DNA of 63,881 nt from Mesorhizobium tamadayense (GTDB lineage Bacteria > Pseudomonadota > Alphaproteobacteria > Rhizobiales > Rhizobiaceae). Position 1 is the first letter of the stretch. The number at the start of each line of letters is the position of its first letter. A model generated the notes under the pieces. That model was not told where the DNA came from. It made no database searches and worked only from the letters and a program-made list of their open reading frames with translations. Made by a program: the position numbers and the translations under genes. The stretch covers positions 1-63,881 of the forward strand of contig NZ_RQXT01000043.1 in the NCBI RefSeq assembly GCF_003863365.1. The letters run 5' to 3'. Below, piece by piece: positions 1 to 7,833 of this stretch.

Positions 1-111
1 CCACGATTTTCGGCAAAATCAAACGCAAAACTAGAGCAGAATCCTAAATTGAATCAAAGCCTTCCGAGTTCTTCACGGACGACTGTATAGATTCGTGGTT
101 AATCGGTACGG

Positions 112-127
112 TTAAACGGCCTTTAAC
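112..127 (+). promoter_or_regulatory. CtrA-type box upstream of first omp gene
   Basis: The sequence TTAA-N7-TTAAC matches the full alphaproteobacterial CtrA consensus exactly and lies about 75 bp before the omp start codon. Three GANTC (CcrM methylation) sites lie just upstream at about 39, 51 and 90, and a near-perfect DnaA box (TTATCCACG) follows at 140-148. Binding is inferred, not shown. Confidence 0.65.
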
Positions 128-200
128 CTTTGCAATTCATTATCCACGCCGAGGTTCAACTTCGGGCGGTGTCGTCCCGAGGCTTCTTAGGGGTGACAGC

Positions 201-1019
201 ATGTTCAATACAGCAAGAATGGCATTGTTTGCCGCGCTGTTCGCGGGAGTGGCCGGACCGGCCCTTGCCGCCGACTTCGCGGAACCACAACCGATCGAGG
301 AAGCTCCGCCGCCGATCGTCGAGGCGCAGCCGGTCGACGTCGGTGGCTGGTATATCCGCGGCGACATCGACTACCACAAGTCTACCTTGCGCGGCATCGA
401 CTACATTGTTTATGGCCCACCGCCCGGCACCAACGATTTCGATTTCGGCAAGCTTAAGGGCGGCTTCTCGCTCGGCGGCGGTGTCGGCTACAAGGTCAAC
501 GATTACTTCCGCACCGACCTGACCGCCGACTACTGGTTCAAGTCGGACTTCAACGGCCAGACCTCGGATCTGACCACGGTGTCGACCGAAGTGTCGAGGA
601 TGAGCGCCCTGTTGCTGCTCGCCAATGCCTATGTCGATATAGGCACCTATCACGGCATCACGCCTTACGTCGGCGCCGGCATCGGCGGTGCGCACATCAA
701 GTGGGACACGGTCCACGATCCGAACACCACCGAGACCAATCCCGGCTCATCCAACTGGCGCTTCGCCTACGCGCTCATGGCCGGCGCTTCCTACTGCTTA
801 ACGGATAGGCTCATCCTCGACGCAGGCTACCGCTACACCCATATCCAGGGCGGGCGCATGTTCGAGTTCGATACGACCAGCTCGGGGCCGGGCTTCGACC
901 ACGGTATCAACACCCATGAGGTGCGTGGCGGTCTGCGCTATCAGTTCGGCGGCAACAACGGGTGCGCCGCGCCGGTGGTTGCCTATCAGCCGGAGCCGGA
1001 ACCGATCTACACGAAGTAA
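201..1019 (+). CDS. Outer membrane beta-barrel protein (Omp25/31-like)
   Basis: Predicted 272-residue outer-membrane protein. An N-terminal signal peptide (about residues 1-24, ending in ALAA) is followed by an alternating beta-strand pattern typical of small porin-like barrels of Rhizobiales, with the recurrent GGWYIRGDI start of the barrel and repeated GYKVNDYFR and GAGIGGAHI strands. The C-terminus has a Pro/Glu-rich tail after the last strand (GLRYQFGG), ending in PIYTK. A weak Shine-Dalgarno (GGGGTGA) precedes the ATG. A rho-independent terminator follows directly. A homologous gene lies next to it in the same orientation, so this looks like a tandem duplication of an abundant envelope protein. 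Exact function (structural or pore) cannot be told from sequence. Confidence 0.85.
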   Translation: MFNTARMALFAALFAGVAGPALAADFAEPQPIEEAPPPIVEAQPVDVGGWYIRGDIDYHKSTLRGIDYIVYGPPPGTNDFDFGKLKGGFSLGGGVGYKVNDYFRTDLTADYWFKSDFNGQTSDLTTVSTEVSRMSALLLLANAYVDIGTYHGITPYVGAGIGGAHIKWDTVHDPNTTETNPGSSNWRFAYALMAGASYCLTDRLILDAGYRYTHIQGGRMFEFDTTSSGPGFDHGINTHEVRGGLRYQFGGNNGCAAPVVAYQPEPEPIYTK

Positions 1020-1045
1020 TCGCTTCGATGTTCCTGAAACTTGCC

Positions 1046-1073
1046 AACCGCCCGGCGTCAGCCGGGCGGTTTT
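1046..1073 (+). terminator. Rho-independent terminator after first omp gene
   Basis: An 11-bp GC-rich stem (AACCGCCCGGC pairing with GCCGGGCGGTT) with a 4-nt loop is followed by a T-rich stretch, 27 bp after the stop codon of the first omp gene. It separates the two omp genes into independent transcripts. Confidence 0.85.
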
Positions 1074-1131
1074 CGTTTGTGCGCTGCCGGTAAAATCTCA
1101 TCGGAATCAATTCGGTAACCGCCTGTTATCC

Positions 1132-1147
1132 TTAACCGGCACTTAAC
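1132..1147 (+). promoter_or_regulatory. CtrA-type box upstream of second omp gene
   Basis: A second exact TTAA-N7-TTAAC match lies about 75 bp before the chosen ATG of the second omp gene. A further inverted GTTAAC half-site follows at about 1155, and a GAATC (GANTC) site lies upstream at 1104. The layout repeats that of the first omp gene. Confidence 0.65.
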
Positions 1148-1220
1148 CACTATGGTTAACAATGCTCTTGAAAACGGCGCTCGCGTTCGCGACTGGCGCC
1201 AACTTCAGGAGCCGGGGACC

Positions 1221-2090
1221 ATGACATCAAAATCGCGTATCGCACTGGCGCTCGCCGCAATCGTGCTGATGCCGGCGACACAGGCGGTGTCGGCCGACTA
1301 CGATCCGCCGATCTATGTCGATCAGGCGCCGGACTATCAGCCGGTCGAGGTCGGCTCCGGCTGGTACCTGCGCGGCGATGTCGGCTACGCTTTCAGCCAT
1401 CCGTTCGAACATCAGATCGCGAACAGCGGATCATCCACCTTCAACAACAACAGCAGCCTGTTCACCGGCAGCGTCGGCATGGGTTATCATGTAAACGACT
1501 ACTTGCGCGTCGAACTGAACGGCGGCATCCTGCCAACCAATAAGTTCAGCGATAATGCCGTCGTGCCCGATGGTTGCGCGGGCACCACGAATGTTGCCCT
1601 CCCCGACGGCAGTGGCGGTTTCATCATCTCGCCGGTCGCCGCGACCGCCGATTGCGTGGCCTCAAACTTCGGTACAAACAAGGGCTACAGCCTGATGGCC
1701 AACGGCTATGTCGACCTTGGCACTTATGTCGGGTTGACGCCTTATATCGGCGGCGGCATTGGCGTGGCCTACAACAAGTTTTTCAGAACCCTGGGGGAGC
1801 GGGACTGCATCGATGTTCCGTCCAACTCGTCTGGTGTCGGGGGCTTCGCTTGTAATGATCCGGCTGGCTACAAGGGTTCGGAGGACTCCGAAGCCAAGTT
1901 CAACCTAGCCTACTCCATCGGCGCAGGGTTTTCTTATCAGGTGACCAAAAATGTCTCCGTCGACCTCGGCTACGAGTATTTCTCGGTCCCAAGCGGCAAA
2001 TATGTCGCCTATGACAATGGCGCCTTCAATATTCACAAGGGCATCGACTATCAGACGGTCAAGCTCGGGCTGCGCTACGATCTCTGGTGA
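1221..2090 (+). CDS. Outer membrane beta-barrel protein, tandem paralogue
   Basis: Predicted 289-residue porin-like barrel, paralogous to the gene upstream: it shares the GWYLRGDVGYAF start, the GYHVNDYLRVE strand and the GLTPYIGGGIGVAY strand. The start at 1221 is preferred over an in-frame ATG at 1152 because it is preceded by AGGAG and begins directly with a signal peptide (MTSKSRIALALAAIVLMPAT). The mature protein ends in an aromatic residue (LRYDLW), the usual C-terminal signal for insertion by the BAM complex; the upstream paralogue lacks this. Four Cys residues in two extracellular-type loops may form disulfides. A terminator follows at 2114. Confidence 0.85.
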   Translation: MTSKSRIALALAAIVLMPATQAVSADYDPPIYVDQAPDYQPVEVGSGWYLRGDVGYAFSHPFEHQIANSGSSTFNNNSSLFTGSVGMGYHVNDYLRVELNGGILPTNKFSDNAVVPDGCAGTTNVALPDGSGGFIISPVAATADCVASNFGTNKGYSLMANGYVDLGTYVGLTPYIGGGIGVAYNKFFRTLGERDCIDVPSNSSGVGGFACNDPAGYKGSEDSEAKFNLAYSIGAGFSYQVTKNVSVDLGYEYFSVPSGKYVAYDNGAFNIHKGIDYQTVKLGLRYDLW

Positions 2091-2113
2091 GCAACGAAAG
2101 TCCGGGAATGCCG

Positions 2114-2140
2114 ACGGCGGATCCACGATCCGCCGTTTCG
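2114..2140 (+). terminator. Rho-independent terminator after second omp gene
   Basis: A 9-bp perfect stem (ACGGCGGAT with ATCCGCCGT) with a 5-nt loop is followed by TTCGTCTT, 23 bp after the stop codon. Confidence 0.7.
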
Positions 2141-2283
2141 TCTTGCGCCAGGCAGCGGGCGTAAGGCGAATATCCCGCCAGCGACAAAAACTTTGCTCTT
2201 GACGCCGGAAGGCTGAAAGCATATCGCCGTCCGTGGGCCACCCCTCCCCAACGAGGGGCCACTATCTGGAAGGATAGACCACG

Positions 2284-3459
2284 ATGACGACGCTTACCAG
2301 GCCCGGACTCCGTCCGGCAAACCCCAATTTCTCCTCAGGTCCCTGCGCAAAACGCCCCGGCTGGTCGGTCGAGGCGCTGAAAGCTGCCGCGCTAGGACGC
2401 TCCCATCGCGCCAAGATCGGCAAGAGCAAGCTCGAGCAGGCAATCGAGCTGACGCGCGAAGTCCTCAAGGTTCCCGCCGACTACCGCATCGGCATCGTGC
2501 CGGCGTCCGACACCGGCGCGGTGGAGATGGCGTTGTGGTCGCTGCTCGGCGAGCGCGGCGTCGACATGGTCGCCTGGGAAAGTTTTGGTTCCGGCTGGGT
2601 GACCGATGTCGTCAAGCAGCTCAAGCTCGCCGACGTGCGCAAGCTCGAGGCTGGCTACGGCGAATTGCCGGACTTGACTGAGATCGATTTCGACCGCGAC
2701 GTGGTCTTCACCTGGAACGGCACGACCTCCGGCGTGCGCGTGCCGAACGGCGATTTCATCCCGGCCGATCGCAAAGGCCTGACCATTTGCGACGCCACCT
2801 CGGCCGCCTTCGCGCAACCGCTCGACTTCGAAAAACTCGATGTCGTGACCTTCTCCTGGCAAAAAGTGCTGGGCGGCGAGGGCGCGCACGGCATGCTGAT
2901 CCTCAGCCCTCGCGCCGTCGAGCGGCTGGAGACCTACAAGCCGGCCTGGCCGCTGCCGAAGATTTTTCGCCTGACCTCCGGCGGCAAGCTGATCGAAGGC
3001 ATCTTCAAGGGCGAGACCATCAACACGCCGTCGATGCTGTGCGTCGAGGACTATCTCGACGCGCTTCAATGGGCAAAGTCGATCGGCGGCCTGGCAGCGC
3101 TGATTGCCCTCGCCGACGCCAATGCCGCGGTGCTCGACCGGTTCGTGGACGAGTCGCCTTGGCTTGGCCATCTGGCCGTCAATCCGGCGACACGCTCGAA
3201 CACCTCCGTGTGCCTCTCCTTCACGGACGGCCAAGTCGCGGCGCTCGATACCGACGGTCAGGCGGTTTTCGCCAAGGGCATGGTCTCGGCGCTCGAGAAG
3301 GAAGGCGTCGCCTACGACATCGGCGCCTATCGCGATGCGCCACCCGGCCTTCGCATCTGGTGCGGCGCAACCGTCGAGACCTCCGATCTCGAAGCGCTGC
3401 TGCCCTGGCTCGACTGGGCCTTCGCCACGCAGAAGGCGTCGCTCAAAGCAGCGGCCTGA
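2284..3459 (+). CDS. serC: Phosphoserine aminotransferase
   Basis: Predicted 391-residue class V PLP-dependent aminotransferase that converts 3-phosphohydroxypyruvate and glutamate to phosphoserine, the second step of serine synthesis. The N-terminus RPANPNFSSGPCAKRPGW is typical of the alphaproteobacterial (long) SerC subgroup, and the PLP lysine is in SWQKVLGGEG (Lys194). The cofactor-binding TSDTGA-like segment appears as ASDTGAVEMA near residue 75. serA follows 63 bp downstream on the same strand, making a serC-serA operon. A Shine-Dalgarno-like GGAAGG lies 10 bp before the start. Length matches the family. Confidence 0.95.
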   Translation: MTTLTRPGLRPANPNFSSGPCAKRPGWSVEALKAAALGRSHRAKIGKSKLEQAIELTREVLKVPADYRIGIVPASDTGAVEMALWSLLGERGVDMVAWESFGSGWVTDVVKQLKLADVRKLEAGYGELPDLTEIDFDRDVVFTWNGTTSGVRVPNGDFIPADRKGLTICDATSAAFAQPLDFEKLDVVTFSWQKVLGGEGAHGMLILSPRAVERLETYKPAWPLPKIFRLTSGGKLIEGIFKGETINTPSMLCVEDYLDALQWAKSIGGLAALIALADANAAVLDRFVDESPWLGHLAVNPATRSNTSVCLSFTDGQVAALDTDGQAVFAKGMVSALEKEGVAYDIGAYRDAPPGLRIWCGATVETSDLEALLPWLDWAFATQKASLKAAA

Positions 3460-3522
3460 GTTCCATGGCGGCCAGTGGGCCACCATTTCCCGACACATTC
3501 AATTCCCATCAAGGAGGCCGCC

Positions 3523-5124
3523 ATGGCGCCCCGCGTTCTCGTCTCGGATAAACTTTCAACCACCGCCGTGCAGATCTTCAAGAATCACGGCATCGAGGTC
3601 GACTACTTGCCCGATCTCGGCAAGGATAAGGAAAAGCTGCTCGAAGTGATCGGTCAGTATGACGGCCTTGCCATCCGCTCGGCGACCAAGGTCACCGAGA
3701 AGCTGATCAATGCCGCAACCAGGCTCAAGGTCGTCGGCCGCGCCGGCATCGGCGTCGACAATGTCGACATCCCCGCGGCAAGCCGCAGCGGCATCATCGT
3801 GATGAACACGCCCTTCGGCAATTCGATCACCACGGCCGAGCACGCCGTCGCGATGATCTTCGCGCTAGCTCGCCAGATTCCGGAAGCCAACGCCTCCACG
3901 CATGCCGGCAGGTGGGAGAAGAACCGCTTCATGGGCATCGAGATCACCGGCAAGACGCTGGGTGTCATCGGCTGCGGCAATATCGGCTCCATCGTCGCGA
4001 CACGCGGCGTCGGCCTCAAGATGCATGTCGTGGCCTTCGATCCGTTCCTGTCGGACAGCCGCGCCGAAGAGCTCGGCGTCGAGAAAGTCGAGCTCGACGA
4101 GCTGTTCGCGCGCGCCGACTTCATCACCTTGCATACGCCGCTGACCGACAAGACGCGCAACATCATCGACGCGGCAGCGATCGCCAAGATGAAGGACGGC
4201 GTGCGCATCATCAATTGCGCGCGCGGCGGGCTGGTCGTCGAAGCCGACCTGGTGGCGGCGCTGAAGAGCGGCAAGGTGGCCGGCGCAGGCGTCGATGTTT
4301 TCGAGGTCGAACCGGCGGAGAACAACCCGCTGTTCGGCATGGAGAATGTCGTGGCCACCCCGCATCTCGGCGCCTCGACAACGGAGGCGCAGGAGAATGT
4401 CGCCCTGCAAGTCGCCGAGCAGATGTCGGACTATCTCATCAAGGGCGCGGTCTCGAACGCCATCAACATGCCTTCGATCACCGCCGAGGAAGCGCCGCGG
4501 CTAAAACCCTTCGTCAAGCTCGCCGAGGTGCTCGGCGCCTTTGTCGGCCAGGTCACCGAGGATCCGATCAAGGAGGTCGAGATCCTTTTCGACGGCTCGA
4601 CCGCGGCGATGAACACGCGGGCGCTGGTCAGCGCCACGCTCGCCGGCCTCATCCGGCCGCAAGTCTCCGACGTCAACATGGTGTCGGCGCCCATCATGGT
4701 GAAGGAGCGCGGCATCATCGTCGCCGAGGTCAAGCGCGACAAGTCTGGCGTGTTCGACGGCTATATCAAGCTGACCGTCAAGACCGAGCACATGACGCGC
4801 TCGATCGCCGGCACCTGCTTCTCCGACCACAAGCCGCGCTTCATCCAGATCAAGGGCATCAACCTCGACGCCGAGGTCGGCCAGCACATGCTCTACACGA
4901 CCAATGCCGATGCGCCCGGCATCATCGGCCTGCTCGGCACCGTCTGCGGCGAGAACGGCGTCAACATCGCCAACTTCCAGCTCGGCCGCAACCGGCCGGG
5001 CGGCGATGCCATTGCGCTGCTCTATCTCGACGCGCCGTTCCCGGAAAGCGTGCTGGATCAGCTGCGGGCGCACAAATCGATCGACTCGGCCAAGCGGCTC
5101 CACTTCGACGTCGGCGCCGCCTGA
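3523..5124 (+). CDS. serA: D-3-phosphoglycerate dehydrogenase
   Basis: Predicted 533-residue long-form PGDH that oxidises 3-phosphoglycerate with NAD, the first step of serine synthesis. Domain order: substrate-binding half, Rossmann domain with GCGNIG (150-155), catalytic Arg234, Glu263 and His281 (ATPHLGAST), an allosteric substrate-binding domain (about 315-450) and a C-terminal ACT domain (about 455-533, YTTNADAPGIIGLLG) expected to sense serine. The start at 3523 was chosen over an in-frame ATG at 3475 because AAGGAGG lies just upstream and the protein then begins with the conserved PRVLVSDKLS. It follows serC in the same operon. Confidence 0.95.
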   Translation: MAPRVLVSDKLSTTAVQIFKNHGIEVDYLPDLGKDKEKLLEVIGQYDGLAIRSATKVTEKLINAATRLKVVGRAGIGVDNVDIPAASRSGIIVMNTPFGNSITTAEHAVAMIFALARQIPEANASTHAGRWEKNRFMGIEITGKTLGVIGCGNIGSIVATRGVGLKMHVVAFDPFLSDSRAEELGVEKVELDELFARADFITLHTPLTDKTRNIIDAAAIAKMKDGVRIINCARGGLVVEADLVAALKSGKVAGAGVDVFEVEPAENNPLFGMENVVATPHLGASTTEAQENVALQVAEQMSDYLIKGAVSNAINMPSITAEEAPRLKPFVKLAEVLGAFVGQVTEDPIKEVEILFDGSTAAMNTRALVSATLAGLIRPQVSDVNMVSAPIMVKERGIIVAEVKRDKSGVFDGYIKLTVKTEHMTRSIAGTCFSDHKPRFIQIKGINLDAEVGQHMLYTTNADAPGIIGLLGTVCGENGVNIANFQLGRNRPGGDAIALLYLDAPFPESVLDQLRAHKSIDSAKRLHFDVGAA

Positions 5125-5169
5125 GACATTTCGAAAAGGCATGCAGAGGCGCGGGGCCGGTTCCGCGCC

Positions 5170-5230
5170 TTCGTCATCCTGGGGTCTGCGCCGCGTCGCT
5201 TCGCTCCTTGCTGCGCCCCGGGATGACGAA
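5170..5230. repeat. Dispersed palindromic repeat, short copy
   Basis: A 61-bp inverted repeat with ends TTCGTCATCC and GGATGACGAA, holding the CGTCGCTTCGCTCCTTG core. Longer relatives with the same ends lie at 33572-33733 and 47423-47610. It sits just after serA and could end its transcript as a hairpin. Confidence 0.75.
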
Positions 5231-5328
5231 GTGAGAGGCGCTTCGGCCATTCACCAAGGCATGCGATCCGCTAACGGAAGCACTATCCCACCTGTGGCAA
5301 GCAGGTTAGCCCAAGGCGTTCCGACAAC

Positions 5329-6252
5329 TCAGCGCCTTTGGCCGCTCGCTGTAGCCTGAACCGTGGCGGTCGTCTTTATACCGCTGTATTCGGCGAGCGC
5401 GATGCCTCCGAGCACCAGCGCGAGCGCCAGACCCTGATAGAATTGGAACTGCTCGCCGACGATCAGCACCGAGAGCAGCGTGCCGAAGATCGGCACCAGG
5501 TTGATGAACAGCCCGGCGCGGTTGGCGCCGATCAGCTCATTGCCCCTGATGTAGAAAATCTGCGAGACGACGGATGCGCCGAGCGCGGTATAGAACGCGA
5601 CCGCCCATCCTCGCGCGTCCGGGACGATGACGCGGCCGGCCGCTACTTCCCAGACAAAGAAGGGCAACGAGGTCAAAAGCGCGGCGAGCGACGGAGCCAG
5701 CATGAGGCTTTGCCGGCGGATGGCCGGCTTCAGGCGCAGCCCCACCGAATAGAGGCTGTAGCAGAGAACCGCGACCAGCATGATGGCGTCGCCGAAATTG
5801 AGATCGAGCTTCAGCAGCTGGCTAAGATCGCCATGGCTCGCGGTGAGGGCGACGCCGACGACGGTCAGCGCGACGCCGACAATCTGCAGGCGGTGCACGT
5901 GCAGCCGGAACAGTGCGAAATTGGCAAGAATGATGACGATCGGTATGGCGGCCTGCTCGATCGAGACATTGATGGCGGTCGTGTAGTTCAGCGCCGTGTA
6001 GAAGATGACGTTGAAGATCGTGAAGCCGCAGGCGCCCAGGCCGGCAATCAGCAGCCAGTGCCGGCGCAATTCAGGCCAGTCCTCGCGAAACGCCCGCCAG
6101 CCGACGGGCAGCATGATAAGCACCGCCAGCACCCAGCGCAGGAAAACCAGCGTCATTGGCGATACATGGCCGACCGCTAGCTTGCCGGCCACGGAATTGC
6201 CGCCCTATAGCAGCATGGTGGAAAGAAGGAACAAATAGGCAGCTCGATGCAT
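5329..6252 (-). pseudogene. EamA/DMT-family transporter, interrupted by an amber codon
   Basis: The long uninterrupted part (from 6192) encodes 287 residues of a 10-helix drug/metabolite transporter with two EamA repeats. Its first methionine falls inside what is normally the first helix. Reading upstream in the same frame gives MHRAAYLFLLSTMLL, a TAG stop (6205-6207), then GGNSVAGKLAVGHVSP. Family members have Trp at this point (LLWGGN), so one TGG to TAG change explains the break. The natural start would be near 6252. Either the gene is inactive, or a shorter protein starts at the internal Met or a GTG, or the base is a sequencing error. The transported substrate is unknown. Confidence 0.8.
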
Positions 6253-6466
6253 CGCTCAATCCGGGGCGGGAGGCGCGTTCGAAGATAGAAGCCGGCCTAT
6301 GGCGACAGCCGGGCCAAGTAAATGATGCGAAAGCCGGAATTCGTTGTGCCTAGATTGTTGCGCCTTGGGTGGTTTCGGCGGCAAAGAAGGGTCGCATCGG
6401 CCTGCACATGAGGTTATAGAGGCTGTCGTTTCAAGCCGCCTGGGCGGCATCTCAAGGGAAAAGAAC

Positions 6467-7765
6467 ATGGCCAATGTGGTGGTCGTCGGCTCACAGTGGG
6501 GCGACGAAGGCAAGGGCAAGATCGTCGACTGGCTGTCGGAACGTGCCGACGTGGTCGTGCGCTTCCAGGGCGGCCACAACGCAGGTCACACGCTGGTCGT
6601 CGACGGCAAGGTCTACAAGCTGTCGCTCCTGCCGTCCGGCGTGGTCAGGCAGGGCAAGCTGTCGATCATCGGCAACGGCGTGGTCTTCGATCCGCATGCC
6701 TTCGTCGCGGAAGTCGCGAAGCTCAAGGAGCAGGGCGTGGACGTGACGCCCGAGCGCCTGAAAATCGCCGAAAACACCGCGCTTATCCTGTCGCTGCACC
6801 GGGAGCTGGACGGGTTCCGCGAAGACGCCGCCTCGAATTCCGGAACCAAGATTGGCACGACCCGCCGCGGCATCGGCCCCGCCTACGAGGACAAGGTGGG
6901 CCGGCGCGCCGTCCGGGTCATGGATTTGGCGGATTTGGAAACACTTCCCCTGAAGGTCGACAGGCTGCTCACGCACCACAATGCGCTGCGCCGCGGGCTC
7001 GGCCATGCCGAGGCGACGCATGAGGCGATCATGCAGGAGCTGACCTCGGTAGCCGGCGAGATCCTGCCTTACATGGACCGCGTCTGGAAGGTGCTCGACG
7101 ACAAGCGGCGCGCCGGCGAGCGTATCCTGTTCGAGGGCGCGCAAGGCACGCTGCTCGACATCGACCACGGCACCTACCCCTTCGTCACCTCGTCCAACAC
7201 GGTGGCAGGCCAGGCGGCCGCCGGCTCCGGCACCGGCCCCGGCGCCATCGGCTATGTGCTCGGCATCACCAAGGCCTATACTACGCGCGTCGGCGAAGGC
7301 CCGTTCCCGACCGAGCAGAAGAACGAGATCGGCGAGTTCCTCGGCACGCGCGGCCACGAATTCGGCGTCGTCACCGGCCGCAAGCGCCGCTGCGGCTGGT
7401 TCGACGCCGTGCTGGTGCGCCAGGCGGTAGCCGTCAACGGCATCAAGGGCATCGCGCTCACCAAGCTCGACGTGCTCGATGGACTGGACGAGATCAAGGT
7501 CTGTACCGGCTATCGCCTCGACGGCGAACTGATCGACTATCTGCCGGCCAGCCAGGGCGCCCAGGCGCGCGTCGAGCCGGTCTATGAGACGCTCGAAGGC
7601 TGGAAGGGGACGACGGCCGGCGCCAGGAGCTGGAACGATCTGCCGGCGCAAGCCGTCAAATATGTCCGCCACATTGAGGAGCTGATCGGCGCCCCGGTTG
7701 CGCTGCTTTCCACCAGCCCGGAACGGGACGACACAATACTTGTGACCGACCCGTTTCAAGACTAG
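6467..7765 (+). CDS. purA: Adenylosuccinate synthetase
   Basis: Predicted 432-residue cytosolic enzyme joining IMP and aspartate with GTP, the first committed step from IMP to AMP. The N-terminal GSQWGDEGKGK loop contains the catalytic Asp13 and is followed by His41 in GGHNAGHT. FEGAQGTLLDIDHGTYP, TGRKRRCGWFD and TKLDVLDG are all present in the normal order. The start at 6467 (MANVVVVGSQWGDEG) gives the family-typical length; an in-frame upstream ATG at 6344 would add a non-homologous leader. It stands alone between the broken DMT gene (divergent) and an unknown membrane protein. Confidence 0.96.
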   Translation: MANVVVVGSQWGDEGKGKIVDWLSERADVVVRFQGGHNAGHTLVVDGKVYKLSLLPSGVVRQGKLSIIGNGVVFDPHAFVAEVAKLKEQGVDVTPERLKIAENTALILSLHRELDGFREDAASNSGTKIGTTRRGIGPAYEDKVGRRAVRVMDLADLETLPLKVDRLLTHHNALRRGLGHAEATHEAIMQELTSVAGEILPYMDRVWKVLDDKRRAGERILFEGAQGTLLDIDHGTYPFVTSSNTVAGQAAAGSGTGPGAIGYVLGITKAYTTRVGEGPFPTEQKNEIGEFLGTRGHEFGVVTGRKRRCGWFDAVLVRQAVAVNGIKGIALTKLDVLDGLDEIKVCTGYRLDGELIDYLPASQGAQARVEPVYETLEGWKGTTAGARSWNDLPAQAVKYVRHIEELIGAPVALLSTSPERDDTILVTDPFQD

Positions 7766-7833
7766 TTTCACAGCCCTTCCCGGCGCTACGACTGATTTGC
7801 GGGCCCGGGGAAAGAATGCAGGTCGACTGACGC

